From positions 1-55,982 of the forward strand of contig CALFAM010000104.1 of assembly GCA_937948815.1 (NCBI GenBank): DNA of 55,982 nucleotides, written 5' to 3'. The position numbers were made by a program, and so were the translations under genes. Below the pieces are notes generated by a model. It saw nothing but the letters and a program-made list of their open reading frames with translations, had not been told where the DNA came from and did not search any database. Each line of letters starts with the position of its first letter. Within the stretch, counting starts at the first letter, position 1. Source of the DNA: an uncultured bacterium. GTDB lineage: Bacteria > Acidobacteriota > Thermoanaerobaculia > Multivoradales > J023. Shown here piece after piece: positions 6,866-16,420 of the stretch.

Positions 6866-9232
6866 ATGAGCAGCCGGGTGTTCGGCGAGCCGATCAAACG
6901 CCTGGAAGATCCGCGCTTGCTGACCGGCGACGCCGTATTCGTGGACGATGTGGAGCGGCCCGGCATGCTGCACGTGGCGTTTCTGCGCAGTCCCTATGCC
7001 CACGGCCGGCTGCACGCCATCGATCTGACCGACGCGCGATCACGTGACGGCGTCATCGCAGCCTTTGCGGCCGATGACCTGGGGGCCTACTGGCAGCATG
7101 GTCCGCTCCTGGTGCCGCCACCGCCGATCGCGGACGCCGTCTTCTATCCGCGGACGCAGGTGCCACTCGCCCGGGGCAAGGTCCGGCATGCCGGCGAGCC
7201 GCTGGCAGTGGTGGTGGCAACCAGTCGCTACATCGCGGAAGACGCCCTCGACGACATCGTCTACGACCTCGAGCCCCTCGACGTCGCCATCGAGCTCGAG
7301 GCTGCCCTCGACGCCGACGCGCCGCGCATTCACGAGGATCTCGACTCCAATCTGGCCGCTGATGTTCGCCAGCAGAAGGGCGACTACGCGGCAGCACGGG
7401 CGGCGGCCGATGTCATCCTCGAGCGCCGCTTCACCTACGACCACGGCGCAGCCGCGGCCATCGAGAACCGGGGTGTGGTGGCCGACTGGGACCGTCGTGC
7501 CGAACGGTTGACCGTATGGGATACGACCCAGGCGCCGATTCCAATCCGGAACGGCCTGGCTGGCTTGCTCGGTCTGTCCGAGTCTCAGGTACGGGTCGTG
7601 GCACCGTTCATCGGTGGCGGCTTTGGTCCCAAGATCATGATGTTCTATCCCGAGGAGATGGTGGTGCCCTGGCTGGCCATGCGCCTCGGCAAGCCGGTGA
7701 AGTGGATCGAAGATCGCGAGGAGAATTTCTTCGCCACCACCCACGAGCGTAGCCAGATCCACCAGGCCGAGATCGCGCTCGATCGCGAGGGACGCATTCT
7801 CGGTGTGCGCGACGATTTCTTGCACGACACCGGCGCCTACAACCCTTATGGCCTTACGGTGCCGATCAACAGCCAATGCACCTTGCTCGGGCCGTACCGG
7901 GTACCGGCCTACGACAGCCGTTTTCGGGCCGTCTTCACCAACGCCACGATCGTCACGCCATACCGTGGCGCTGGCCGCCAGCACGGTGTCTTCGTGATGG
8001 AACGGCTGCTCGACCTGGCAGCCCGCGAGCTGAACCTCGACCCGGTCGAGATTCGGCGTCGCAACGTGCTCGAGCCAGACGAATTTCCCCACCACCACGA
8101 GATCATCTACCAAGACTTTTCGGAGCTGGTCTACGACAGTGGCAATCATCGGCCAGCGATCGAGAAGGCCTGCGCCATGATCGACTGGGAGCGTGAGCGG
8201 GACGGGGCGGGGATCCAAGGCGAGGAACCAGCGGGCACGGTTGACAAGCGTCGCGGCGTCGGCCTGGTCTGCTACGTCGAAGGTACTGGCATCGGCCCCT
8301 ACGAGGGCGCCCGCGTCACGGTCGAGTCGAGCGGCTCGGTCAGCGTTTCGACCGGGATCGGTACCCAGGGGCAGGGGCACTTCACGGCATTCGCACAGGT
8401 TGTCGCCGAACAGCTCGGCGTCGCGGTAGAGCGCGTGCGGGTGGTGACCGGAGATACCCGTGCCTTTCATTGGGGCACGGGCACATTCGCCAGCCGTGGC
8501 GCGGTGGTGGCCGGCAACGCTTGCCATGCCGCGGCGCTGGCGGTTCGCGCCAAGATTCTGCGCCACGCGAGCGAGGCATTGGAAGTCGACGAGGCCGATC
8601 TGGAGCTGGTGGGCGGGGAGGCTAGAGTGGTCGGCGCGCCCCAGCGACGGATTGCTCTCGGCGACCTCGCCCAGCGTGCCAATCCGCTGCGCGGTGCGGT
8701 GGCACCGGGCACCGAACCGGGTCTCGAAGCCACGTCTTACTTCGGGCCGTCTCGTGGGGCGACCGCCAGCGGGGTGCACGCGATGGAGGTCGAGGTCGAT
8801 CCGAGCACGGCGATGGTCGAGATCCTGCGCTACATCGTGGTGCACGACTGCGGCACGGTGATCAATCCGATGATCCTCGACGGCCAAATCAAGGGCGGCG
8901 TTGCACAAGGAATCGGCAACGCCTTTTACGAGCAGCTGATTTACGATTCGGAGGGGCAGCTCCAGAACGCGTCGCTCATGGACTACTTGCTGCCGACGGC
9001 GGCGGAGGTGCCGCCGATCGAGACGGCTCATCTGGTCACGCCGTCGCCGCTCAATCCGCTCGGCACCAAAGGCGCGGGGGAGGCGGGTGCCATTCCAACA
9101 GGCGCCCTATTCGCTCAGGCGGTCGAGAACGCCCTACGCGAGGATCTGCCCGATCTGGAGATTCTCGAGATTCCGTTGTCTCCGAATCGCTTGTGGGAGC
9201 TGATGTGTGCGGCTCGCGGGGAGCAAGCATGA
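6866..9232 (+). CDS. Molybdenum hydroxylase Mo-cofactor-binding large subunit (form II CoxL-like)
   Basis: This 788-residue catalytic subunit has an aldehyde oxidase/xanthine dehydrogenase a/b hammerhead (about 8-120) followed by the Mo-pterin-binding domains. The visible active-site loop is PYRGAGR, the form II (AYRGAGR-like) version, rather than the AYXCSFR loop of genuine aerobic CO dehydrogenases. The essential Glu near the C-terminus is present in GTKGAGEAGAIP. It therefore more probably hydroxylates an aldehyde, purine or other N-heterocycle than oxidises CO. The substrate cannot be deduced. The gene lies 37 bases after the FeS subunit and is followed closely by the FAD subunit. Confidence 0.92.
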   Translation: MSSRVFGEPIKRLEDPRLLTGDAVFVDDVERPGMLHVAFLRSPYAHGRLHAIDLTDARSRDGVIAAFAADDLGAYWQHGPLLVPPPPIADAVFYPRTQVPLARGKVRHAGEPLAVVVATSRYIAEDALDDIVYDLEPLDVAIELEAALDADAPRIHEDLDSNLAADVRQQKGDYAAARAAADVILERRFTYDHGAAAAIENRGVVADWDRRAERLTVWDTTQAPIPIRNGLAGLLGLSESQVRVVAPFIGGGFGPKIMMFYPEEMVVPWLAMRLGKPVKWIEDREENFFATTHERSQIHQAEIALDREGRILGVRDDFLHDTGAYNPYGLTVPINSQCTLLGPYRVPAYDSRFRAVFTNATIVTPYRGAGRQHGVFVMERLLDLAARELNLDPVEIRRRNVLEPDEFPHHHEIIYQDFSELVYDSGNHRPAIEKACAMIDWERERDGAGIQGEEPAGTVDKRRGVGLVCYVEGTGIGPYEGARVTVESSGSVSVSTGIGTQGQGHFTAFAQVVAEQLGVAVERVRVVTGDTRAFHWGTGTFASRGAVVAGNACHAAALAVRAKILRHASEALEVDEADLELVGGEARVVGAPQRRIALGDLAQRANPLRGAVAPGTEPGLEATSYFGPSRGATASGVHAMEVEVDPSTAMVEILRYIVVHDCGTVINPMILDGQIKGGVAQGIGNAFYEQLIYDSEGQLQNASLMDYLLPTAAEVPPIETAHLVTPSPLNPLGTKGAGEAGAIPTGALFAQAVENALREDLPDLEILEIPLSPNRLWELMCAARGEQA

Positions 9233-9242
9233 GGGGCGCGAG

Positions 9243-10127
9243 ATGAAGCCAGCACCCTTTCGCTACTTTGCACCCGAAACCCTCGACGAGGCCCTGAGCC
9301 TGCTCGCCGAGCACGGGGACGAGGCCAAGCCCTTGGCGGGTGGCCAGAGCTTGGTGCCGGCGATGAACTTCCGCCTGGCGCAGCCCGCGGTCCTGGTCGA
9401 CCTCAACCGCATCGCCGCTTTGTCCTTTATTCGGCCGGATGACGCCGGTGGCGTGGTCGTTGGAGCGATGACTCGGCAACGGGCCGTGGAGCACAGCGAA
9501 CTGGTTGCCGCGCGTGCGCCGCTGGTGACGGAGACCGTGCCTTACATCGCCCATGCCCAGATTCGCAATCGTGGCACCTTCGGTGGCTCGCTGGCCCATG
9601 CCGACCCGGCTTCCGAGCTGCCCGCCGTCGCCCTGGCCCTCGACGCGCAGTTCACCCTTGCCTGTCGCTCGGGCCAGCGGGTGGTTCCAGCCGAAGCGTT
9701 TTACACCGATCTCTTCGAGACCGCCTGCGGCCACGAGGAGCTGCTGGTGGACGTCCGTCTCCCCACTGCGGCGGCCGGCAGTGGCTTCGCGTTCGAAGAG
9801 CTGGCGCGCCGGCACGGCGACTATGCGCTGGTCGGCGTCGCGGTCGCGGTGCAGCGCGGTGCCGATGGCACGTTGATCGATGCCCGCATGGCCTACCTCA
9901 GCGTCGGTCCCGGGCCGGTCCTCGCGACCCGGGCCAGTGCCAGCCTCCTCGGGACGCGAGGCGAGACCGAAGCCCTCCGCGTCGCCGCGTCCCTGGCCGC
10001 CCACGAAGACATCGTCGATCCCCCCTCGGACATCCACGCCACGGCGGCCTATCGTCGGCACCTGATCGAAGTGCTGACCGTTCGCGCACTCACGAGAGCC
10101 TGCTCCCGCGCACAAGAAGGCGCATAG
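9243..10127 (+). CDS. Molybdenum hydroxylase FAD-binding subunit (CoxM-like)
   Basis: This 294-residue medium subunit completes the Mo hydroxylase trimer. It passes electrons from the 2Fe-2S clusters to FAD and an external acceptor. Two FAD-contact motifs are visible: AGGQSLVPAMNFRLAQP (about 34-50) and NRGTFGGSLAHADPASELP (about 106-124). A C-terminal CO-dehydrogenase flavoprotein domain follows. ATG 9243 is chosen because the protein then starts directly with the conserved PAPFRYFAPETLDEAL. An upstream in-frame ATG at 9207 would overlap the large subunit. The gene ends the apparent DinB-CoxS-CoxL-CoxM operon. No molybdenum-cofactor chaperone gene is present in the window. Confidence 0.92.
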   Translation: MKPAPFRYFAPETLDEALSLLAEHGDEAKPLAGGQSLVPAMNFRLAQPAVLVDLNRIAALSFIRPDDAGGVVVGAMTRQRAVEHSELVAARAPLVTETVPYIAHAQIRNRGTFGGSLAHADPASELPAVALALDAQFTLACRSGQRVVPAEAFYTDLFETACGHEELLVDVRLPTAAAGSGFAFEELARRHGDYALVGVAVAVQRGADGTLIDARMAYLSVGPGPVLATRASASLLGTRGETEALRVAASLAAHEDIVDPPSDIHATAAYRRHLIEVLTVRALTRACSRAQEGA

Positions 10128-10469
10128 CGGTTGTTATTGCGGTAGCGATCCGGTTCGCGCCAGCTCTTTGGCGCATCGGCCTCGATCGGTTCCCGAACGC
10201 TTCTACGCTCATAGCTTTGGCCGCCACTTCAGGAACCGGCTCGCCGAGCCTCACGGCGAGTCGCGCGACCAGCCTCCTGAACGATTGGCATGTCGAAGAA
10301 GGAGTTATGTATTGACGTATAGCGAAAAGCAAATTAACATCTTCATGCAAACCAGCTTGGATTAATCGTGATCCATGCATCGACAGTCCATGGTGAACAG
10401 CCTGGCTCACCACGAGCTCCGACTGCTGCCATGGGTTATTGAATTCTGTCTAGTGAATGGGAGCATTCG
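10128..10469. other. Intergenic region, 342 bp
   Basis: No convincing gene is present. The segment 10300-10370 is clearly AT-richer than its surroundings and holds the promoter described separately. The rest separates the hydroxylase operon from an unknown secreted protein. Confidence 0.6.
10312..10340 (+). promoter_or_regulatory. Sigma70-type promoter
   Basis: TTGACG (10312-10317), a 17-bp spacer and TAACAT (10335-10340) match the housekeeping promoter at 5/6 and 4/6 positions, inside a local AT-rich patch. It faces the secreted-protein gene at 10470 and would give a leader of roughly 120 bases. Confidence 0.6.
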
Positions 10470-11264
10470 ATGTACAAACACGAGAAGTTCGCTTCAGTCT
10501 TCGCATTCGTTCTGATTTCGGTCGCTGCCAGCTCTGCGCTGTGTGCTGAACCTGCGGCCAAACAAACGTCGGGTTCGGTATTGAGCTTCAGCGGACTGCA
10601 TCATGCGGCGCTCGGCGAAACGCAGATGGTGATTCAAGACGACTTGTTGAAGATCTCCTCGATGAAAGGGGGGGCTGCTGGGGTGCGGGTGGACCTCGAC
10701 CGAAGAGGGGAGATTCGCGGTCTCGGCGCCGTCGTCGACTTTCGGCGTGAGTTCCTGAAGAACGGTGTGGTCTATGTCGCTTCGATGTACGGGGCTGTGG
10801 AAGGTATCCCTGATCAGCCGATTGGATCGCTGACGCTGGAAAGTGTCGGGGAAGAAGTCTGGATGACGCCGAGCTTCGCTGCTATTGGTGCTTCCACGTA
10901 TCGAGTCGAGCTCTACAACGAGGGAGAGTTGGTGCATACGAGCAGCGGCATGAGCGGAGTCGCGATCATCGCAGATGCTCCAGATGCTGGCAGCGACACG
11001 GCCAGCAATGGCCCGCTGGTGCCCCACTTCTGCATTCTTGGTAGTGGCATCATCTCGTTCAGGAGTGGCGACGACGACGGCATTGGCAACAATGGTTTGG
11101 TGGTTGTCGGTGGCCCACGAGTCATGGCCAACGAAGTGGTTTTCTACGCTGAGAACCCCTTGCTCCGATCAGAAGTCCTGAGTGCAGTCGACTTCCGAAC
11201 GCTGGGTATCGGCGAGTTCACCGTCCTCGAAGAGCACACGCACATCACGGATCTGCCTCACTAG
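10470..11264 (+). CDS. Secreted protein of unknown function
   Basis: This 264-residue protein has a clear signal peptide (residues 1-26, cleavage near SALCAEP). I do not recognise a family. The mature part alternates short hydrophobic and charged stretches, suggesting a beta-rich extracellular fold. It contains a Gly/Asp cluster (SGDDDGIGNNG, about 200-210) that could bind calcium, and a single Cys in PHFCILGSG. The ATG is preceded by TGGGAG at a good distance, and a sigma70-like promoter is found at 10312-10340. It stands alone between the molybdenum hydroxylase operon and a non-coding stretch, so the neighbours do not help with function. Confidence 0.7.
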   Translation: MYKHEKFASVFAFVLISVAASSALCAEPAAKQTSGSVLSFSGLHHAALGETQMVIQDDLLKISSMKGGAAGVRVDLDRRGEIRGLGAVVDFRREFLKNGVVYVASMYGAVEGIPDQPIGSLTLESVGEEVWMTPSFAAIGASTYRVELYNEGELVHTSSGMSGVAIIADAPDAGSDTASNGPLVPHFCILGSGIISFRSGDDDGIGNNGLVVVGGPRVMANEVVFYAENPLLRSEVLSAVDFRTLGIGEFTVLEEHTHITDLPH

Positions 11265-11722
11265 CCTCGTTTTCGGGATTGCGTGCATCTCCTCGTTCCG
11301 ATGCGCGCGACTCCTGCGTCACACGCGCTCCCCAGGCCCATGGGCGTTGGCCCCACGGTTTGGGGAGCGCGTCGGTATGAGAACCCTTCGGGCTCCGACC
11401 GCAGCTTGCCTGCCTGCCGAGCGGGTTGTCGGTGGGCGTTTGCGAGCGCCGTTGAATCTCGAGCAGCTCTTGCGCTCGTCAGCTCGTCCTGGCGAGCGTC
11501 TGTCGTTCGTACGGCCTGTTCGGCGTATGCAGCGTTTCAATCTCGGTCCCAAGGCCCGATGTCGGTGCGGGCCGCGGCGGCGAGTCGCCCGCTGTCGGTG
11601 AGAATCCTCGAGATGGCTCGATATGCGGGACCAGACTGCACGCTTCCATGTAAGCTCGGAAGACCTGGAACGCCGAGACGACCTCCGAACCGTATCGACC
11701 GAGAACCCGAGGATACGAATTC
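11265..11722. other. Intergenic region, 458 bp
   Basis: No open frame here has convincing protein-like composition. It contains an inverted repeat at 11324-11371 and GC-rich DNA with no other recognisable signal. Confidence 0.55.
11324..11371 (+). terminator. Possible terminator hairpin
   Basis: The 10-bp arms CGCGCTCCCC (11324-11333) and GGGGAGCGCG (11362-11371) are perfectly complementary around a 28-nt loop. The structure lies 60 bases after the stop of the secreted-protein gene. There is no U-tract, so this is tentative. Confidence 0.35.
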
Positions 11723-12514
11723 ATGCGAACCATCGACCTATCCCAGCCGCTCAACCAAGACGCCCCGTTTTGGCCCTACTACCCGCCATTCGAGGTCAAG
11801 TACATCAAGCGCAAGGCCGAGCACGGCGTCAATGCGCAGTACATCCAGACCTCGAACCACATGGGCACGCATCTCGACGCGCCACGTCACTTCGTCACGG
11901 GAGGCATGACGATCGACGAGATTCCCATGGAGTGGCTGTGCGGTCCCGGCGTGATCGTCGACCTGCGCGACGAGATGGACGATCTCGCGGCCTACACACC
12001 CGAGATGATCGAGTCACGGGTCGAGGTGAAGGAGGGCGACTTGCTCATTCTGCACACCGGCTGGCAACGCTATGCACAGTTTGGTGCGGAGCCTGACGAG
12101 GAACGCTATATCCACCGTCACCCAGGAGCCCATCCGGACTTGGTGCAATGGTTGTTGGACAAGAAGATTCACATTTGGGGTGTCGACTGCATCTCGACTG
12201 ACCATCCGATGAACCTGCCGATCGGTCGCTTCCTCGGTAAGGGCATGCATGGCCACTGCGACCGTGTGCGGGCACTCTGCGAGGAGAAGTTCGGCAAGGA
12301 AAAGATGGACGAGCTGTTTCCGGAGAGTGCCTATCAGCTCACCCACAATGCGCTCTTTCCTCACCATTGCATGCACATCGAGAACCTGGGAGGTGATCTG
12401 GACCTCCCTGAGCTTCAGAACAAGCGATGCATCATCGGCTGCTTCCCGTGGAACTTCAAAGGTGGCGAAGCAGCGTTCGCGCGTGTCGTCGCGTTTCCCG
12501 ACCAGCCGGCGTGA
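11723..12514 (+). CDS. Cyclase family protein (metal-dependent hydrolase)
   Basis: This 263-residue protein belongs to the cyclase / kynurenine-formamidase-like superfamily of metal-dependent hydrolases. The diagnostic motif HMGTHLDAPRHF is present, with His46, His50 and Asp52 as predicted metal ligands, and LILHTGW follows as the second conserved strand. Family reactions include hydrolysis of N-formylkynurenine, isatin and related amides. The exact substrate is unknown because no tryptophan-catabolism gene is nearby. The start was chosen at the ATG that gives MRTIDLSQPL, the usual beginning of the family. The next gene begins 2 bases after its stop, suggesting co-transcription with the Tiki-like secreted protein. 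Confidence 0.85.
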   Translation: MRTIDLSQPLNQDAPFWPYYPPFEVKYIKRKAEHGVNAQYIQTSNHMGTHLDAPRHFVTGGMTIDEIPMEWLCGPGVIVDLRDEMDDLAAYTPEMIESRVEVKEGDLLILHTGWQRYAQFGAEPDEERYIHRHPGAHPDLVQWLLDKKIHIWGVDCISTDHPMNLPIGRFLGKGMHGHCDRVRALCEEKFGKEKMDELFPESAYQLTHNALFPHHCMHIENLGGDLDLPELQNKRCIIGCFPWNFKGGEAAFARVVAFPDQPA

Positions 12515-12516
12515 TC

Positions 12517-13485
12517 ATGAAGATGCTTCGGAGTGCGTCGCGTCTGCGCGTCGGGGTGCCTGCCTTGGCGATGTTCTTGGCGCTGCTTGGGGTGTCGGGC
12601 AGCATGGCCTCGGCGGAGTGCCAGCCGATCGGAGGCCTCGAACCGTTGATCACGCCGAACAGCTTGCTGATCCTCGGCGAGATCCACGGCACGAGCGAGA
12701 GTCCGGCGTTCGCGGCGGCAGTTGCCTGCCACGTGGTGTCGACAGGAAGATCCCTGGTCTTCGGGCTGGAGCTGACTGCCGAAGAAGCGGAGCGGATCGA
12801 GCCGTTCTTGGCTTCCGAAGGCACCGAATCGGATCGCAAGGCTTTGCTCGCGGGCGGACGCTGGCGGTCGGCTTACCAGGATGGTCGCTCGAGCCAGGCG
12901 ATGGCAGACTTGCTCGAGAAGCTGCGGAGCCTGCGCGCGGAAGGTGGCGCGGTCGAGGTGATTCTCTTCGATCGCCAGCCGGATGAGGGCGGCGTGGTGC
13001 CGGCGGAGGGCGAGACGGCCGCGGATGACGAGCCGTTCGACCGTGATCGCGAGATGGCCCAGGCCCTTGCCGAGGGATTGAGCGCGTCGGAAGCGGATGT
13101 CGCCGTCGTGCTCACGGGCAACATCCACAGCCGGGTGACGGTTGGCGTTCCGTGGGACGCGCAGCTCGAGCCCATGACCTATCACTTGCTTCGGGATGAG
13201 AACGGGCTCGCGCCAGGCGACCGTATGCGTACGCTCATCTCCCTCGACGTCGGCTCGCGAGGCGGCGAAGCCTGGATGTGCCGGGGCCCGTCACCATCGA
13301 GCTGCGGCGTGCGGCGGTTCGGTGGCCGTAGTGACCGAGCAAGTTGGGAGGTCGAACGCTACGAAGCCGTTGACAGCGGTCACCATGGCAAATACCACAT
13401 CGGCGTTTCCAGCGCTTCGCCCCCAGCAGTCCGTGGCTCCGCGGTTCGGGTGCCAGGGCCCCGGCCCGGAAGCGGCATCCGCTGA
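12517..13485 (+). CDS. Secreted ChaN/TraB-like (Tiki superfamily) protein
   Basis: This is a 322-residue protein with an N-terminal signal segment (LAMFLALLGVSGSMASAE, to about 33). The core contains LLILGEIHGTSESPAF and SLVFGLELTAEEAERIEPF near the start and VVLTGNIHSR later. Together these resemble the GxxH and Glu motifs of the Tiki/ChaN/EreA-like fold, which includes haem-binding lipoproteins and proteases. ATG 12517 is used because it lies 2 bases after the cyclase stop and begins the signal peptide. The frame is open further upstream only within that gene. The last about 80 residues are low-complexity Gly/Ser/Arg-rich. Family placement is from motifs alone and moderately uncertain. Confidence 0.65.
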   Translation: MKMLRSASRLRVGVPALAMFLALLGVSGSMASAECQPIGGLEPLITPNSLLILGEIHGTSESPAFAAAVACHVVSTGRSLVFGLELTAEEAERIEPFLASEGTESDRKALLAGGRWRSAYQDGRSSQAMADLLEKLRSLRAEGGAVEVILFDRQPDEGGVVPAEGETAADDEPFDRDREMAQALAEGLSASEADVAVVLTGNIHSRVTVGVPWDAQLEPMTYHLLRDENGLAPGDRMRTLISLDVGSRGGEAWMCRGPSPSSCGVRRFGGRSDRASWEVERYEAVDSGHHGKYHIGVSSASPPAVRGSAVRVPGPRPGSGIR

Positions 13486-13701
13486 GGACCAGGGCGCCAC
13501 AGGGCGCCCCTTCCGACCACCTCGCCCATCCTCTCCACGCCGTGCGGGCTGAACAGAGGCCAGGCTGTCCCCTGTAGTGGACGCGTGGGGCGATGCGCGT
13601 GCGTCTGGCGCGGCAGAATCCACCGCGCGCGAACGGCATCAGATTTGCTGAAGGGGTTTGGAAACCTGACCTCCCGCCGGTCGTGACAAGGAAGGATTCT
13701 C

Positions 13702-15555
13702 ATGCGCTCGGATGTCATTCGACGCCTCGTGTTCGTCAGCCTGCTGGCGCTGGCATTCATCTTGGCCGGCTCGGCCGACGGTGCCGAGGAGCCGGCGGTC
13801 ACGTTTACAGAAGTTGCTCAGGTCACAGTCGTCAACCTCGAGGTACGCGTAACCGACAAGAAGGGGCGTCCGATCCGTGGGCTGACCGCGGACGATTTCG
13901 AGATCTATGAGGACGGCCGGCGGATGGAGCTTTCCAACTTCTATTTCGTCGAGGATGGCGCGATCGCGCAGGCGGCTGCTGCGGAAGACGGCCACGACGA
14001 CGCGCAGGCGAACCCCCTCACGGATGTGCCCCGAACGACCCTTTCCAATCCGTCGCTCACGTCGCTCTCATGGGTGGTCTATGTGGATAACGATGCCGTC
14101 CATCCGGCAGGACGGGCTCGTCTCCTCGCGGATCTACGTGAGCACCTGAGCCGGCACGTCGCACGCCTCGATCAGACCACGATCATGGTGCGCCAGGGTG
14201 GCGCCTTGCGCAGGATGATGCCCTTCGGCAGTAGCCCGGAAGATCTTGCCACCGCCCTCGAATCGGTGGCGGCGATGCCGGCCGGGGGCCGCGATGTGGA
14301 GTCGCTGCGGCGCGACACCTACCGGCAGGTACAGGCTCATTTCGAAAACTGGCATCCAATGGAAGGCGATCCTTGTGTCGAAGGGGCGCCAAGGCTCGAG
14401 TCCTACGCCCGGGCCTATGCCGCGCAGCTGACGGATCACGTCGGGCGCGCGATGAGTGGCTTGCGCTACCTCTCGACCGTGCTCGCCGGGGTACCCGGGC
14501 GCAAGGCCGTGCTCTACGTGGGTGAAGGAATCGAGCAGCTTCCCGGCTACGCGATGTTTCACTTCCTGAGCGACGTGTGCCCGCAGTCCGCCTCCACGTT
14601 CCAGCAGAATCTCTTTGTCTACGACGAGACCGATGCGCTTCGCATGGCCACGGACCATGCCAATGCCAACAACATCACGCTCTACAGCTTGCAGGCTCGT
14701 GGCGCGGGGACCAACTCGATGGTCGATGTGTCGTTCGGCGACCGACGCTACACGCCGTCCTCGCAAGTCGATCGTCTCGACCGGGACAATCGCCAGAGCT
14801 CGCTCTTCCTGCTCGCGGAGGAGACCGGCGGCAAGCCGGTGCTCAACGCCAATCAATTCCTCGCCGCGCTGGAAGACATCGAGCGCGATCTCGGTACCTA
14901 TTACTCGCTGGGCTACACGCCGCCCCACGCAGGAGACAACAAGCGACACGTCATTTCGGTCAAGCTGAGCAAGAGGCGCCCCTGGCAGGTGCGGGCTCGT
15001 CGCGGCTATGTCGACAAGGCGGTCGATGTCCAGCTTGCCGAACGCACCGTCGGTGCCGCGCGCTTCGGCTTCGAGGCCAACCCGCTCGGCGTGACGGCCG
15101 AGGTTCGGCCGCGGGAGGCCGACGGAGCACCCATCTCCGCAGCGAGCGACCCGCGGACGGCTGCCAACGATGCCGCGTTCGAGTCCGTCTTCGCGCATCC
15201 GTTTGCGGATGCGAAAGACGCCAAGAAGACGGCTGAGGTCGACACCAAGCCCATGACGCTGCGACTTTCCGTCGACATGGCCAAGATGACCCTGGTTCCC
15301 GCCAGCGATGGACGGCCCGCGGGGCGCTTGCGCCTGGTCCTCACCTTGGCCAATGCGGAGGGCGAGCCCACCATCCTGCGCCAGCGATCCGTCGACGTCC
15401 GCCTCGCGGTGGTGGGCCAACCCGGGGCCCGACACCAGGTCGATGTCGGGCTCGACCTCCCCCCAGGGCAGGCGGTTCTGGGCATCGGGGTTCGCGACGA
15501 GATCGGCGGCGTCCAGAGCTTTCTCCGGCACGCGATTTTGGTCCCGCCGATCTGA
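13702..15555 (+). CDS. VWFA-related acidobacterial secreted protein
   Basis: This 617-residue exported protein has a signal peptide at 1-29 (AGSADGAEEP). An N-terminal beta module, VNLEVRVTDKKGRPIRGL followed by DDFEIYEDG, is the hallmark of VWFA-related acidobacterial proteins. It is followed by a degenerate von Willebrand A domain (about 110-400, beginning LSWVVYVDNDAVHP). The usual DxSxS metal site is not evident. DLGTYYSLGYTPPH near 400 is the conserved end of the A domain, and a C-terminal beta region of about 190 residues follows. Such proteins are abundant and lineage-specific in acidobacteria, and their roles are unknown. The gene appears monocistronic. Confidence 0.85.
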   Translation: MRSDVIRRLVFVSLLALAFILAGSADGAEEPAVTFTEVAQVTVVNLEVRVTDKKGRPIRGLTADDFEIYEDGRRMELSNFYFVEDGAIAQAAAAEDGHDDAQANPLTDVPRTTLSNPSLTSLSWVVYVDNDAVHPAGRARLLADLREHLSRHVARLDQTTIMVRQGGALRRMMPFGSSPEDLATALESVAAMPAGGRDVESLRRDTYRQVQAHFENWHPMEGDPCVEGAPRLESYARAYAAQLTDHVGRAMSGLRYLSTVLAGVPGRKAVLYVGEGIEQLPGYAMFHFLSDVCPQSASTFQQNLFVYDETDALRMATDHANANNITLYSLQARGAGTNSMVDVSFGDRRYTPSSQVDRLDRDNRQSSLFLLAEETGGKPVLNANQFLAALEDIERDLGTYYSLGYTPPHAGDNKRHVISVKLSKRRPWQVRARRGYVDKAVDVQLAERTVGAARFGFEANPLGVTAEVRPREADGAPISAASDPRTAANDAAFESVFAHPFADAKDAKKTAEVDTKPMTLRLSVDMAKMTLVPASDGRPAGRLRLVLTLANAEGEPTILRQRSVDVRLAVVGQPGARHQVDVGLDLPPGQAVLGIGVRDEIGGVQSFLRHAILVPPI

Positions 15556-15739
15556 TCCCCGTGGATTTTCGATCTCGATTTCATTTCCCGCAAACTCTTC
15601 GTCCTGGCGTAGTGAGTACACGGCAGGCGAAATACACAGTTATTTGGTACTGGCTATGAGCGCTTGCGTCCGACAGAATGTCTGTAGTGTGAATCGACTT
15701 TGAATTGGAGTTTCCTTCAGCGGGGGTCATTCGTTTACC

Positions 15740-16036
15740 GTGGCCAATTCCTCACCAGCGCCGGAGCTCTCGGATGCCGTCCGTGACGCGCTCACGGAGC
15801 TCGAGAATCAGCGCCGACGGCTCTGCGAGATTCGCGAGTTGACACTCGGTTCGAGTTGGTTGGAGGGGAACGAAGGGCAGGTGCCGGCGGTCAACGAAGA
15901 GCACCTGTCGACCTGCTTCCTCGAGACCGTCTTCGATCGCACGGTCGGTCTCACGGTCGATCGCCTCACGACGGTCATCGGGCGCTTGGAGGAGGCGCTC
16001 GAGGAAGAGACCGCCGACCTCACCCTCGTTTCCTAG
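15740..16036 (+). CDS. Small helical protein of unknown function
   Basis: A GTG-initiated frame of 98 residues. It is acidic and mostly helical, with heptad-like stretches (LTELENQRRRLCEIREL, and VDRLTTVIGRLEEALEEET at the C-terminus) suggesting a short coiled coil. It has no signal peptide or recognised domain. A GGGGG run about 13 bases upstream could serve as a weak ribosome site. The composition looks protein-like and the frame fits local codon bias, but no homologue is evident to me. Confidence 0.5.
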   Translation: MANSSPAPELSDAVRDALTELENQRRRLCEIRELTLGSSWLEGNEGQVPAVNEEHLSTCFLETVFDRTVGLTVDRLTTVIGRLEEALEEETADLTLVS

Positions 16037-16420
16037 TGCCGCGCGTGGCAACGCCCTTTCGCTTTCGTCCGCTCTTCACAGCGCCTTGGCAGCACGACGA
16101 AGTTCTCGGTGAACGCTGGAAAGCCCTCGTCTAGCGGGCGACTAGCCCGCTTCACCTGCAAGCCCCCGGCGCCCTTCGCTCGCACCACGGGGCTCCGGCT
16201 TCGTTTCGCTCCCCTCGCAGCCACAGGCATTGGGTGATCTCGCGCCGAGGGGTATGAGCTCTTCGCACGCGCCGTCCCCGAACGTCCCTCGCCGCTCCCG
16301 CATGGTGACTGAGCCTCTCGAGCTCTGGTTGTCACGATGTCTGACGGGAGCACGCCAGAAGGGCCGCCGCGTTGATTGCACGCGACGGCCCCGGACGGGT
16401 TGTGTGGCGTCTTCGCGTCG
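16037..16420. other. Intergenic region, 384 bp, between convergent genes
   Basis: No gene could be supported. The only structure I see is a short hairpin at 16133-16151. The rest is GC-rich DNA between the small helical protein and the 3' end of the ADOP permease gene. Confidence 0.55.
16133..16151. terminator. Short terminator-like hairpin
   Basis: AGCGGGC (16133-16139) pairs with GCCCGCT (16145-16151) around a 5-nt loop, between two convergent genes. It has no strong U-tract. Confidence 0.35.

Noticed and set aside
7040..9031. Long antisense open frame (663 codons) under the Mo-binding subunit
   Set aside because: It mirrors the codon bias of the real gene on the other strand and has no recognisable domain or ribosome site.
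6866..9232. Annotation as aerobic carbon monoxide dehydrogenase large subunit
   Set aside because: The active-site loop is PYRGAGR, not the AYXCSFR of form I CO dehydrogenases.
14134..15621. Long antisense frame opposite the VWFA-related gene
   Set aside because: It is a GC-bias shadow of a well-supported gene.
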